Assembly (NCBI GenBank): GCA_028829895.1
Contig: CM054182.1
Span: forward strand, 16,383,501-16,447,500
DNA from: Sinotaia quadrata
Lineage: Eukaryota > Mollusca > Gastropoda > Architaenioglossa > Viviparidae
Length of the DNA stretch: 64,000 nt
Reading direction: 5' to 3'
Part shown: positions 44,021 to 59,300 of the stretch, in pieces
How positions within the stretch are numbered: position 1 is the first letter of the stretch
How the letters are laid out: each line of letters starts with the position of its first letter
The notes under the pieces: model-generated
Told to the model about the DNA's origin: nothing
What the model saw: only the letters and a program-made list of their open reading frames with translations
The model's database searches: none
Made by a program: the position numbers and the translations under genes

Positions 44021-47000
44021 GTAATGTTTCTATAGTTACGTTCATGCCTCATTTCATTAGTATTCTAACTTGTACCCCCTTGTGTGCATTTTTCATAGTC
44101 TTTGTATAAAATAGGATTCATTTAATTTTAATGCACACATAAAGTATTTTAAACTTAGTGTTTATAGAATGTATTTTTAGCTTAGTGAAAATACTACTTA
44201 TGTTGAGCTTAATACAAAACAGGGTCCGTTTGTAACAATATAAAATAATATGTTTTTTTAAATCTAAAATTAATTTACACTAAGGCATATTATAATCTTA
44301 GCGCTAAATAAGAAATTTATTTCAGTAGAAAATACGATACATTTTACTTTAATGTACATAATATGTTTGTAGCTGTAAAAGATTTAGTTTAGCTATGTAA
44401 ATTGGAGGATGTACATTTTTTTTTTACTTTAGTGTAAAACTTGATGCATTTTTAGCTGAATGTAAAATAGGGTGCGTTTGTATTTTTAATAAGTGCAATT
44501 TAGTAAATTTGCTTGTAGCCACTAAATGCATTACAACTGAGTCTTGTACACCAAAGGTTTTCCCACTGTATGTTAGTAAATTTGCTTGTAGCCACTAAAT
44601 GCATTACAATTGAGTCTTGTACACCAAAGGTTTTCCCACTGAATGTTAGTAAATTTGCTTGTAGCCACTAAATGCATTACAATTGAGTCTTGTACACCAA
44701 AGGTTTTCCCACTGTATGTTAGTAAATTTGCTTGTAGCCACTAAATGCATTACAACTGAGTCTTGTACACCAAAGGTTTTCCCACTGTATGTTAGTAAAT
44801 TTGCTTGTAGCCACTAAATGCATTACAATTGAGTCTTGTACACCAAAGGTTTTCCCACTGAATGTTAGTAAATTTGCTTGTAGCCACTAAATGCATTACA
44901 ATTGAGTCTTGTACACCAAAGGTTTTCCCACTGTATGTTAGTAAATTTGATTGTAGCCACTAAATGCATTACAATTGAGTCTTGTACACCAAAGGTTTTC
45001 CCACTGTATGTTAGTAAATTTGCTTGTAGCCACTAAATACATTACAACTGAGTCTTGTACACCAAAGGTTTTCCCACTGTATGTTAGTAAATTTGCTTGT
45101 AGCCACTAAATGCATTACAATTGAGTCTTGTACACCAAAGGTTTTCCCAATTAAACTTAACATCATTAACTGTACAGTTAGCTATATATAAGTATTCGTC
45201 AAGAAATGTATCGATTTTATTGAACAATTAACTTATAACTAACGCAAGCAGATGCTCAAAGTTTACAAATGACGGTCTTTACCAATTGTAACTTAAACCG
45301 ACCAAATGTGTACTGTTTACATATGACACATTGGCGATTATAACTAAACCGACCAAATGTGTACTGTTTACATATGACACATTGGCGATTATAACTAAAC
45401 CGACCAAATGTGTACTGTTTACATATGACACATTGGCGATTATAACTAAAACGACCAAATGTGTACTGTTTATAAATTGTAACTAAAATGAACAAATGTG
45501 TAGAGTTTACAAATGACTGCCTTTAGCATTTGTAACTACCCCGAACAAATGTGAAGTGTTTACAAATGGCTGACTTTAGCAATTATAACTAAAACGACCA
45601 ACGTGTACTGTTTACAAATAGCTAACTTTAGCAATTATAACTAAAACGACCAACGTGTACTGTTTACAAATGACTGGCTTTAGCAATTAAATAAAATTGT
45701 GACATATCATAAATCCACAAAATTGTAACATCATATTATTATTATATGTTAGGTGTATTTACTTTCATATAATTCGGATGTTTTAGCTTTGCACTGACTT
45801 GTGAACAACCAAAACCAATCAGTAATGTTTTTGTTGCTTATAGTAGTAGTAGATATTTTACTTACGTTACTTTAGTTCATAAGTTAAAGCAATAGGCCAT
45901 AGCATAACAGGAAACATTTTAGCAATCAGTTGATGCGTTTTATGTAAATATAGATTATATTAAAGGTGGTCATTGAATTTATCAAGAGACAGATTTCACC
46001 TTTCTGTACAATGCCAGTCAAGATAGAGATTTCACCTCACTCAGTACAATGCCAGTCAAGATAGAGATTTCACCTCACTCAGTACAATGCCAGTCAAGAT
46101 AGAGATTTCACCTCACTCAGTACAATGCCAGTCAAGATAGAGATTTCACCTCACTCAGTACAATGCCAGTCAAGATAGAGATTTCACCTCACTCAGTACA
46201 ATGCCAGTCAAGATAGAGATTTCACCTCACTCAGTACAATGCCAGTCAAGATAGACAGTGATTTCACTTCACGTGTCTCCTTGCTACTTGTTCAATGCAT
46301 TGTCCTTCAGTCACGTGCCTCAAGAAATAATTCCTTACTTTAGTCTACATCTATTTTGAATTCAGTCTTTCGTCCCTGCATGCTTTTATCAGATTCCTCC
46401 ACATCCATAGTAACATCGATGTTCGTTTTCATTCCGATTTTAAACTTTATATCAATACATTTGTTTGAAAACATTTTAGAGCTACAGTTATATACAACTA
46501 AAGTTCGAAGTTACTTCCGTTACATACCAATAAATTTCAGTTCAAAGTGACTCACATTATATACAAATAAATTTTAATTCGAAGTAACTCCAGATATATA
46601 AAGTACAGTTCAAAGTGACTCCCAATATATTCAAATAAAGTACAGTTCAAAATGACTCACGATATATTCAAATAAAGTACAGTTCAAAATGACTCACGAT
46701 ATATTCAAATAAAGTACAGTTCAAAATGACTCACGATATATGCAAATAAAGTACAGTTCAAAATGACTCACGATATATGCAAATAAAGTACAGTTCAAAA
46801 TGACTCACGATATATGCAAATAAAGTACAGTTCATGAGACAGAACAAATATAAGACTAGCAGCAGACAGAAAATAATGTAGCCCTTGACATTTCTACTAT
46901 TCAAGATATTTTGTTTAATTATTGCAATATATTCTAGACTTTATATATTATATACAGCTAAGCAAATTAGTATTTACTGAATCATTTGTGACAATAGGTT

Positions 47001-50000
47001 TTGTTAATAACTAGCAATTATCTCCGTGTATTCTAATTTGGGCAGGGTCTGACAAACTGTCTCGTCACATTTTATATATTAAATAAAGGTTAAAATATTT
47101 TAAAAGGATTTTATTAAAATAATTATAGTAGTCCTGTAGGTTTTAATCAATTTAAACAGCAAACCAAATGTATCATTTCCAACTAATACAGTCGTGACCC
47201 ATGTAGAGTCAAACTTGAACTATATCAGAATAGTAGGCTTAATAGTAGGACAAAACATTAACTATTCCCATTTCAGAATAATACAGTCGTGACCCATGTA
47301 GAGTCAAACTTGAACTATATCAGAATAGTAGAACTAAATAAGAACTATTCCCATTTCAGAATAATACAAACAGTACTCAAGTCGAACAAAACAAGAACTA
47401 CTCCCACTTTAAAATAGTAGGGACATGACTCGAGTAGAACTAAATAAGAACTACCACCACTTTAAAATAGTAGGGACATGACTCGAGTAGAACTAAATAA
47501 GAACTACCCCCACTTTAAAATAGTAGGAACATGACTCGAGTAGAACTAAATAAGAACTACTCCCACTTTAAAATAGTAGGGACATGACTCGAGTAGAACT
47601 AAATAAGAACTACCCCCACTTTAAAATAGTAGGGACATGACTGGAGTAGAACTAAATAAGAATTACTTCCATTTTAGAATAGTACAGATCCTACTCAAGA
47701 AGACACGAACTATTTCCATTTCAGAATAGTACAGGGCAACACCTTTTGAGACAAAAACTTTATTCAACCTCACCAAATTAATCAAGTCTAAAGTGTTTGC
47801 TCGCTGCGGAAAATCGCGCGAATATTATAGCGCAAACGAGGCCCATACAATTGTACCTATTGTTAGATGTGTCGCTTTTCGAGAACTCTTTCTCCAAACA
47901 GACACAGGAAGTCGATCGTCAAGAGAGATAAATTCCGAAGCCCGAAATTTGGAGGTGTTTGAGAAATCGTGGTTCATGTAGATGTGTGACTCTTGCACTG
48001 ATGAGGCCCAGCAGGGCTCATCTAATAGTTTTTTTTCCTTGAATAAAAGCCCATAGTAGCTTCACCAAAGGTATATCTCATTGTCTGTGCCTTATCGAAG
48101 AAATCCGAGCATTAAATTAATGGAAGTACATTCCTACAGCCGATCCTGTCCATCAGAGCACAACCTCCTGAAATAATTAAAAAGGATGTACACTACTTTT
48201 GAGCTGGAAACTCGTAAGTGCACACTCCTGCAAGCAACTAACAAATATCGGTGAGTGCGCACACTTGCAAACTACTGAACAATATCGGTGAGTGAACTCA
48301 CTTGCAAACGACTCACCAGTATTGGAGAGTGCACAAACTTGCAAACAACTGACAATTATCGGTGAGTGCACACACTTCCAAACAAGTGACAAATATCGGT
48401 GAGTGCACACACTCCACTAGAAGACCGACTGTGACCCTTTAATAACTATGATCTCTCAGGTACTTGGGCCGGAAATGATAAACGCCCATTGACATGTTTA
48501 GTGTGTGTTAAAAAGACAATTCTGCCGATAAAAGCCGAAATTACTTTTTTTTTTAAAGAAGTGGGAGGGGGGCAACTGATTAAAGTTTCGCAGGTTCAAC
48601 GCAACCGATAACAACACACTCCAAGGACCTGGAATGTGGACGCGAATTGTGTCCAGTACACATCACATTATCAGAACACTGAGAATTACAAGTCACTTCA
48701 CAATAATTTTGTTTGTTATATCCACTACGATACAGAAAACCATGGTTAACTATAACCACTATTGTACAAATAATTTAGTCATAACCACTACTTCTGTACA
48801 TTACGTTAGTCATAATATATCATTGTACGCTAAAGTTAGTCATAATCACAGCCATTGTTCATTATAGTTAGTCAAACCACTATTATTGTACACTATTATC
48901 AAACATAGTCATTTTCATTTCATACTATACTTAACCATAACCACAATCATTGTGCATTACGTTAGTCATAATATATAAACTTTTTCATTGTACACTATAG
49001 TGTTAAGACCATTTTCTTTGTACACTATACTTAGTCATAACCAATAAATACTATATATTACAATTAGTCATAACCATCATCATTGTATACCACAGTTAAC
49101 CATAATCACTAATACTACTATTGTACACTACAGTTAGTCATAAGCCTAACTACAGAACGTTTCTGTTAGTTATAACTATTGCTGTTGGTATATGCAAGTA
49201 ATTACAGACATTGTGGTTAGTCATCAGTACTATACAGTACAATCAAAACCAGTGTTGTGAACACCACTAGTCATAACCACAAATATTGGACTCTACAACT
49301 AGTCATAACCATTTCCACTGACAGGCCCTTCATATAGTCATAATGAATGCCACTTTCACTACTCACATTTTATACCACTGGACATTGCTGTTGACCCTGA
49401 CCTCAATTGACACTTCAACCATTCAAATCCTCTGCAGCTTGTAATTTTTCACCATGCTTTACCTTTTACACTTGTAACTTTAAGATTTCCTGATTTAGAT
49501 TTATTATTTAGAGTTTTACACAATGCTATAAACAATGTCCTTCGGGTGAAGGAGTCTGATTTTAATACACTCTTCAGTAGAAACAACGTAAAATTAATAG
49601 AATGTAATCCTTTAAATTTAGCCTTGTCGTAGAAGTGGGTTTGATGACTAAACAAAGGGATAGAGAGAACTGTATGGCCAACGGATAAAGAGTGAGATGG
49701 ATGGATGGACGGTTATGTGGTGTAATGCATTGGTAACTGGACATTCTTAACATGCAGATTGGTACATGGACCAGACAGACATAAAGGGGTGGATACTCAG
49801 ATATGAAGGGGTTGATAGACAGACTTGAGAGTGACAGAGAATGAGATATGTAGATTGATACATTTCTAGTCACATTTTTCAACTTAATCGACTATATCTA
49901 CATACAGATGGACAGCCTCACACTGAAGTTATCCAGTGTCCACCAAGCAAAGTCATCTGCAATCAGACAGGAATATGCATTAACCCAGAAGCAGTGTGTG

Positions 50001-53000
50001 ATGGTTACAACAATTGCAACAATAATGAGGATGAAATAAATTGCCCAAGTCATTGTGAGTATAAATTGCCCAAGTTCATGTGACCATAAATTGCCCAAGT
50101 CACTGTGATTAATTATAAATATACAATTTCTGTAATTGACTTATGTTAACTAAGTGATATTTAATCATTCTATGCACACAGTCAACACCTAATTTACACA
50201 CTCGGATTTACAAGACTGATTCTCAAACAAATAAAACATTTGTAGGAACTACATCTGCACAGATCTAATTGTACACACACTTATATTTACACGTATACCT
50301 TTATTTGTACGTATACATGTACACACTTTTATTTGTACATATACATGTACACACTTTTATTTGTACGTATACATGTACACACGTATAAATTACACACCTT
50401 TATATGTACGTATACATGTACACACCTTTAATTTTACGGGTACGTAGAGACAAGTTATTTGCACACGCATATTTACAAACCTATGTATAACCCATATTTA
50501 TACACCGAGGCTGTTTCAGTTTATCTTTGCTGGCGTACTTGTACGTTAATGTTATACACTGGTGCTGTTTGAGTTTATTTCGCTAGCATTGTTTCAGGTC
50601 CAAAGCCTGAAGAAGACTTTTCGTCGTTTAGACTTAAACTCAATTTGTGGATTCAACTTGAAAGAACGTGGTTCTCCTCATTGTTTTCTGAGGCTCCGAC
50701 CACACCAGTTGGTCCGATTAGTATTGACCCACCCACCCCATGTGGGCGTATACGATAGTTTCGCTTTGATTAATACAACACTCGCACGCAAATTACTTCC
50801 GACTGTATATGAATGCCTGTGTTTGTCCCTCTCCCCAGAGGTAACACAGCTGTATTTAAATGCCTACATTATGTTTTCACCTGTATTTGCTCACCTGTAC
50901 GTGTACACCTTCGACTGTAAGTGAATACTTGTAACTTTGCGCAAATGTTTTTAACTACAAAATACACATTATGTATGACACTTAATTCCCATGAAATACA
51001 GGTACCATTTACGGGATTTATTACAATATACACATTATGTCTGTGACACTTGACTATCTAATAGATGCAGCATACATCTATTTCATCTTTAATTGAACAG
51101 GAGTAATTATTTTTTAAAATTAAATTCTACAATCGTTCAAAGAATGTTTTCAGTGTGTGGTGCACATATACTTGTTTCCGGAATGGTGCGATGTGAAATC
51201 CGACAGACTCTGTATATTAAGGACGGAAAACATTAATAAAACTGGAATTAGTTTTTATTTAAATTGTAAATCATACTGCAAGATGTCAACAGTGAACGTT
51301 TCCTATAGTAATAGTTAATATAAATCAGAGTGAAAACAAAGCAGAGCTAAACTAAGGCGCCCTTTGTAGCAAAGAAAAAAGATTAAGTATAATTCCATTA
51401 CAATCTCTACATATAATAAAACATAAATGCTATTAGTAAAGCTGATAACTGACAGATGCATTATAATTCATACACCAATTCGCTGTCTTATTTATTTCGA
51501 TTGTTTGCTAAAAGATGCAAAACATACAAGATATGATGTTAGAGTTACAACACGTTGTGTGCGATTATTGTTGTAGTATTATCTATTAACAAACAACATG
51601 TTGTGTGCGATTGTTGTTGTAGTATTATCTCTTAACTAAATTAATCAGAAATGAACTAAGATTTCACTTTTTCAAAGTGTGGGTTTCATGAGCACGATAG
51701 CTCAGCCATCTTGGCAACATAAATAAAACATGTCTTTGCCCTTGTTAAATGCAAAAGTAGAGCAATTATAACTGCAATATAACAGAAGCACGTAACGGTA
51801 GAAGAAAACATATGCGATGATAACACTTTGAAACATCGGTTATCGGACTTACTAATCTGCAGTATGAGCATAGTAGTGAGAATTTGGTCTAGTTACAACT
51901 AGATCAGCAATGCTTTTTTTGGTATGTACTAAAATGTTCATCTATCGATCTAGGCTACAGACTAGATCAGGAACATGTTAGTACGTATTGCATTGTTCAA
52001 GCCCCATTGTCGTTATCTATCAATCAAGCCCCATTGTCGTCATCCATCGATCAAAGCAACACTACATCAGCAATACTTGGTAGTACGCATTGCTTTGTTC
52101 AAGTCCCATTGTCATCATCCATCGATCCTAATAATACATTTACTGATTCTGTTTCTAGTTGTCGACTCTGGCTGTGGAAATGTTGCAATACAAAATGGAA
52201 ATCAGGGTTTAATACAGAGTATCAATTATCCTGACAACTACACCAACCTTGCCAACTGTCATTGGGACATTTATGTTCTTCCGGGACACGTAAGTCGTTT
52301 GACAGTTTGTGACTGTTAAATAAAAATTCTTTGATATTGTGTGCCTGCTTATTAATAAGACATTCGACAATGTGTACCTGCTTGTTAAATAAGTCTTTGA
52401 GAGCGTGTACCGCTTTGTTAAATAAGTCTTTGACAGTTGTAAGTCATTGTTAAATAAGTTTTTGTCGGTGTGTACTTCTTTGTTAAATAAGTCTTTGACG
52501 GTGTGTACTGCTTTGTTACACAAGTCTTGGATAGTATGTATCTCTTTATTAAATGAGACTTTGACAATGTGTACCTCTTTGTTAAATAATGAATCTTGTA
52601 CATCTCCTATTTAAATGAAAATGTTTAAAACTGTGCACGTGTTTCGTCATTATACTCTGAAGTTCACCATCCTCATCCGAACTTAGTCCTTCTACTCTGT
52701 ACTTAGCATTGTGCTAGAATTTAGCCATTTCATGTAGCATTGTGCTTTTTTAATTTAGCCATTTCATGTAGCATTGTGCTTTCAACTTAGCCATTTTCAC
52801 TTTGTGCATCAGGTTTGAGGTGGTTTCTCTTTGCTCATGATACTAATCAGTCCTTTTAGTCAGCCATCGGACTAAGTGTTTTGAAGTTAATCTTTCTCCT
52901 TGCAGTCAGTCCTATTGCACTTCCGGTCACCCTTGTGCTCTATAATTAGCCATTTTACTTTGCATTTCCTCTTGGTACGTCCTTAAGTGTTATTTACTTA

Positions 53001-53274
53001 ATACGGTAATCATAATAATTTTTACAGTGTATATTGTGTATGAAATAAATGTAATGTCTACCTGCCAACCTTTCCAGAGAGTAAGTGTACAGTTTGTCGG
53101 TTTGTTTGACGTGGAGGGAGACAGAACAGGACATTGCCGCCATGATGGAGTGAGTGTATATGATGGCAGTGTACTCTCTCCTAAAGGTGAGTCAATCTAG
53201 GGCTATCTGTTAGGAGTACCTTTTGCTGGAGACTCTGCTGGAGATGTGAAATTATCGAATATTTCTATAGGATA

Positions 53275-53357
<83 letters not shown>

Positions 53358-56300
53358 TGTGTGTGTGAACAGTAGATACAAACACTGATTCAGCTCAATA
53401 TATCACGATATGGCCGTTTTATATTGCAAATAATGTGCTTTCAGTTTTCGTGGACTTCGGAGGTTTAGCCTGGAAGTTGCATTTACTCATGACACGTCAC
53501 TTTACATTTATTTAGTGTTGCTTAGCTCAAGGTCAACATTTTCTTTTCAGTAAACTATTAACTGTGAAAGCTATCTGAATTATGACGTGTCAGGAGAGAA
53601 TTAAGAAAAATCTACCAATATACCGTACTTTGTAGACATAAATAAGTTATATTAAGGTTGCAATAGTTTCTTTCGTAACAATAACACTCTGTCTACTGAA
53701 AAGTTTAATTTCCAGTTGCTAAATTGTAAGACGCCTACTGCAGAATTTTAAGTATCCCTGAAAGAAAAGTATATTTTGACAGCGATAAAATAAAAACTTC
53801 GCCATTTCTGAGTTGGGTCGGGTTGAGTCCTAATTCGGCCGACATATTTTAAAATCCTCCCAACTGACCTTTCGCACACCACACAAGGACGGTCACACAT
53901 CAGTTGTTCTATACATTTTAATCCTCCAGATTCCAAAAGATCATATAAAATCATATTGAGTGAACTGTCAAAACTTTGACACATTGTTTTAGACCAGGGT
54001 GGTCCAACTTATTCAACTTCGAGGGCCACATAAACCAAAAAGTTTAAGAGTTCACTTGCTATGATATACCATATAATTAAAGATTTTTTTTGAGCGCGGG
54101 AAACAAAACATTTGGAATGCGGCTGGACCATACTGTTTCATGCGCTTTGATGCTAAACTTACAGAAACTCGTGTCAAATCGTGGTGAGTGAAAACTGTCA
54201 AAGTTTGACACATTATTTTATTCACAGTACTGCTCAACTTAAAATATTCCAGACCAGATTAGGAAAACGAGATACTCAGAAACGGGCAATTCCTCTCACT
54301 TATTTTGTGTTCAGCATTACATAGTAGGTGATTTAATCATTTCTGACTTATAAAAGCCTCTCCTGGTATGTTATGTTCAGTATACACAGTAAATGCATTA
54401 ACCGTCCTGAATCTAAAACGCCTCTCTAGGAACGTTTTGTGGGAACACGCCTCCTGACCCCATCACCTCGTCCTCCGATCACGTCATCATACAGTTTACA
54501 AGCGATTATTCTCAGACAGGGCGTGGCTTCAACATAATTTGGTCCGAATTGCCCCCAGAGGGTAAGTGTTGTACGAGTTCTCATTTCAGATTTGTAAGCA
54601 TTACTGCAATTGTATAGTTAGGTGTATTCAGTTGTATTTAGTAGTATTCAGTTGTATTTATTTGTATTCAGTTGTATTTATTTGTATTCAGTTGTATTTA
54701 TTTGTATTCAGTTGTATTTATTTGTATTCAGTTGTATTTAGTAGTATTCAGTTGTATTTAGTAGTATTCAGTTGTAGTTAGTTGTATTCAGTTGTATTTA
54801 GTAGTATTCAGTTGTAGTTAGTTGTATTTATTTGTATTCAGTTGTAGTTAGTTGTATTCAATTGTATTTTGTGGTATCCAGTTGTAGTTGTGTTTAGTTG
54901 TATTTACTTGTCAGTTATATTCAGTTGTGTTTAGTTGTATTCAACTGTATTTAATTGTATTCAGTCGTGTTTAGTTGTTACTGAGGCAGACGTTAGTCTA
55001 CGTTGTTAACGTAACTCTTTTAAGATATTATATAATTAATGATTACTTTATTGCATTTACAGGTACTATATAATTAATGATTACTTTATTGCATTTACAG
55101 GTATTATATAATTAAGGATTACTTTATTGCATTCTCAGGTATTATATAATTAAGGATTACTTTATTGCATTCTCAGGTATTATATAATTAAGGATTACTT
55201 TATTGCTTTTAGTGGTATTTAAAGTCAACAAAGTTACATTTTGTAAAATCATTGCTGGAATACAGTTTGAGTGTTCAAGAAACTTTCTGGAAAGACATTA
55301 AATTGTATTATATATCTTTTCTAAAACAATCAACAAACAAATAAAATCCACACACCTTCAACAGTCAGTGAGCGAGATGACTGAAGTCAACGAGAGAAAC
55401 ATTACTGTAAAGAAGTCAACGAGGGAAACCACTATAAAGAAGTCAGCGATAGAAACATCACTGAAAAGAAGTCAACGAAAATAATTTCTGAACTAATTAC
55501 TACTGAAGTCGCTACTTCTTAGTAACTGCTTCACGAATCGTTGACCTTCTTGAATCCCGTTGGATTTTGTCCTTCGCTACCCTAATTAAAATCTAAGACA
55601 TCGCTACCCTAATTAAAATCTAAGAAATCGCTACCCTAATTAAAATCTAAGACATCGCTACCCTAATTAATTAAAATCTAAGAAATCGCTACCCTAATTA
55701 AAATCTAAGACATCGCTACCCTAAATTAATTAAAATCTAAGACATCGCTACCCTAATTAAAATCTAAGAAATCGCTACCCTAATTAAAATCTAAGACATC
55801 GCTACCCTAAATTAATTAAAATCTAAGACATCGCTACCCTAATTAAAATCTAAGAAATCGCTACCCTAAATTAATTAAAATCTAAGACATCGCTACCCTA
55901 ATTAAAATCTAAGAAATCGCTACCCTAATTAAAATCTAAGACATCGCTACCCTAATTAAAATCTAAGACATCGCTACCCTAAATTAATTAAAATCTAAGA
56001 AATCGCTACCCTAATTAAAATCTAAGACATCGCTACCCTAAATTAATTAAAATCTAAGACATCGCTACCCTAAATTAATTAACATCTAAGACATCGCTAC
56101 CCTAAATTAATTAAAATCTAAGAAATCGCTACCCTAATTAAAATCTAAGACATCGCTACCCTAAATTAATTAAAATCTAAGACATCGCTACCCTAAATTA
56201 ATTAACATCTAAGACATCGCTACCCTAAATTAATTAACATCTAAGACATCGCTACCCTAAATTAATTAAAATCTAAGACAACGCTACCCTAAATTAATTA

Positions 56301-59300
56301 AAATCTAAGACAACGCTACCCTAAATTAATTAAAATCTAAGACATCGCTACCCTAAATTAATTAACATCTAAGACATCGCTATCCTAAATTAATTAAAAT
56401 CTAAGACAACGAGGACTATTTTGGAGGTGATGCACTGGTCCATTTACTTGTATCATGAGCCCCCAGATGGAAGGGTCATCTGCCAACATAATGCAATGAC
56501 AAAGACGTACATTACAATATGGATTTTACATAAAAAGGAGATGATAAAGAATTAGATGAAAATTTAAGAGAACAATAAAACGTTAATCAAACTATTATTC
56601 CATTTCATAATCAATATAATAATCAATCCTAAGAATCCTGAAAGATTAGAGTACTCCCTACTGTGTCCAATTAAAATTAAACGATTTACTGTTCATCTCA
56701 AGGAGCTACTTTTCCCTCTTTACTATGCAGCTAATTCTTCACTTGAATCAAAACTGAAGTCTCTAGTTGAGATTTGACAATACAACCATGAAGAAATTAG
56801 CAACCAGCATGGAACCAGACTAAAAGGAAATCCAACAGGAAAAAATTTTCATTCCAATGGATGCCGTTTTAAATCCCCTATAATGACTATTTTCAGTGTG
56901 AATGTAAGGATGCAGTTTTAAATCCCCTATAATGATTATTTTCATTGTGAATGTATGGATACAGTTTTAAATCCCCTATAACGATTATTTTCATTGTGAC
57001 TGTATCCACATGACTAATTACCAGGTTACACTTTTTTTGCTACCGTGAAAAGAATTATAAATTAGAATAAACTTTGTTCCATCATAAATCAAATTCATAC
57101 AAACAAATATACGTTTACTAGCAAATATTCATACCTTTTGTTTCTATCAATAATTCTATCATAATAGAAAAAAGAACACTGTAATTGTGAAGAGTTTGAA
57201 ATCTAATCATTCACTTTTTAAAAAATGTCAATATGAATAATATATAAAATATATAATAAAATATATAATATATAAATAATATATATATATAATAAAATAT
57301 ATAATAAAATATACTCTGGTGCTAAGATTTTTCAGTACTAGCAAACACAAAACGTTGCTTTGGGCAGTTAGTAAAAGACATGGTGGTGACTCTATACATG
57401 CACATCATTGTCAAGTAGGCGTGGTGATGAAATGCAAGTTTCTCTTGGAGGATTGTAGACTCAATTATGAATTCCCAGTTACTTTGAACTGACAGATAAA
57501 AGATGCTGCCATTATCTCTGTAATAACATTATTCCTATCCTGTGAAAATCTAGCTTACATCAAATTGTCTTCTCTTTCACTGAACATACTGCTCGAAAAT
57601 CTCCTTTTTCTTTTCGTTCAATACATGATTTTAACTGTCAGCTCTCTCAGCCTTGGCTGACTAACATTATGTTATTTTTCCTGTGTACATTAGCTGGAAA
57701 AGAGTTACAGAAAAATTACAAAGTTCAAAATATACAATACTCTGAATCTACTCACCACACCAGCATTGGCTGACCCACACTCATTATTAGGATTCATACA
57801 TCTGTCTACTTGGAGATAAATTGCAGAATGGTTTGGAGAATATCTTTCTCAAAGCTTTAGCTTCTGCCTCTTATGCACTTGCACTTTCGATTGCTCAGTC
57901 TCACTTTTAGGTACTTTGTCATTGGTCAGTCATGATGCACACCCTGGTCGAACTCCTACTGTCAATCAGTCTCACACTCAATCAATCCAGCTTGCCTACG
58001 TTTTAGCTACTTTACCCCGGGGTTAGAAGAAAACCTGTTATTTCAATAGCATCATTCTACTGAGACCCTGAGTGACGTATGGTTAAGTGTTTCAGTAGAG
58101 ATGGTCATTCTCATGCGTTAATTCCTCACTCACAGTCAGGTTTGATCAACAATGAATATCGTACTGTTTTTAACATGCAGAGTGTAGGTTACTATTGCAA
58201 GTATAAGTTGACTATGGAAACAGTTAATAGTAAGAGAGAATACAGGTACAACTATGAATATTATAATTAGTATTTTAAGAAAATAAAATATGATAGTAAA
58301 TGAGTGGATTATTGCCACAAATAGTAATACCTTTTGTTTTAAATCACTATTCTTACTGTTCTGGAATCGTAGAGGTTCTGCTTGATCTGGAGATAAATAT
58401 TTCTAAATATTATATCAGAGTACAAATAGCTTTTTGTTTTAAATCACTATAGTGAACTCTTTGGAACCGTAGAGTTCCCATAAGCCTCGGAGGTAAATAT
58501 TTATAAATAATACTTCTGAACAGTGACAACATCGACACCACAGCCGACAGGAGTTGGAACACCAGTTAATGAGTGCAATAACGACACATTGTTACGTGGA
58601 CTGTCAGGAGAAATTTTGTCTCCAGGATACAATACCCAGAATGCACATTATCCTTCAATGGCCTACTGCGGGTGGAGAATCGTTTCCCCTCCAGCATCTT
58701 ACATCGTACTTCACTTCGAAGATTTCCAACTGGAACTCGCACAAGAGTAAGTACCACTCGTCTCATTTCCCACTGGTCACTACTCTACTGACTATATTTC
58801 ATATACTTTATAGACTGCTAGGCCAATTTGCCTATAATAGCCCTATAGGTCAGTTTACCTAAAGTAGCTCCACATACCATTTTGCCTATAGTAGTTCGGC
58901 AGACCATTTTGCCTATAGTATATCGGCAGGCCAATTTGCATAATGAAGTTCGATGGGTTAACTTCCTATAGTATCTCGAAGGTCAATTTTACTATAGAAA
59001 TAAAAATGTCAATCACTGATTTATGCCCACGTTTACACAATTGTGTACACAGCAGCGATCCCCCCCCCCCCCCCACAGTACGTTAACAAACACTTCTATA
59101 TGTCACAAAGTGTTTTCTTTGTCTCACTAGGCAATGACTCCCATTCACGAAACGAGCAAACCTAAAAAGAGAAAGACACATTTCAAAGTCGAAGCAATAT
59201 TCATGAATACCAAAGCTCAGAATAACAGACAAACCGATGTAAAAGGTTATATATATCGTTTGCATAATATCTCATTCTAATATTTTGGAAAATACTTTGT

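Noticed and set aside
50562..50924. 120-codon frame in gene C intron 2
   Set aside because: No domain and no phase fit with neighbouring exons, which already join correctly without it.
55570..56415. CCCTAA words suggesting interstitial telomere repeat
   Set aside because: They are part of a 27/33-bp unit (CGCTACCCTAATTAAAATC) and never form a CCCTAA hexamer run.
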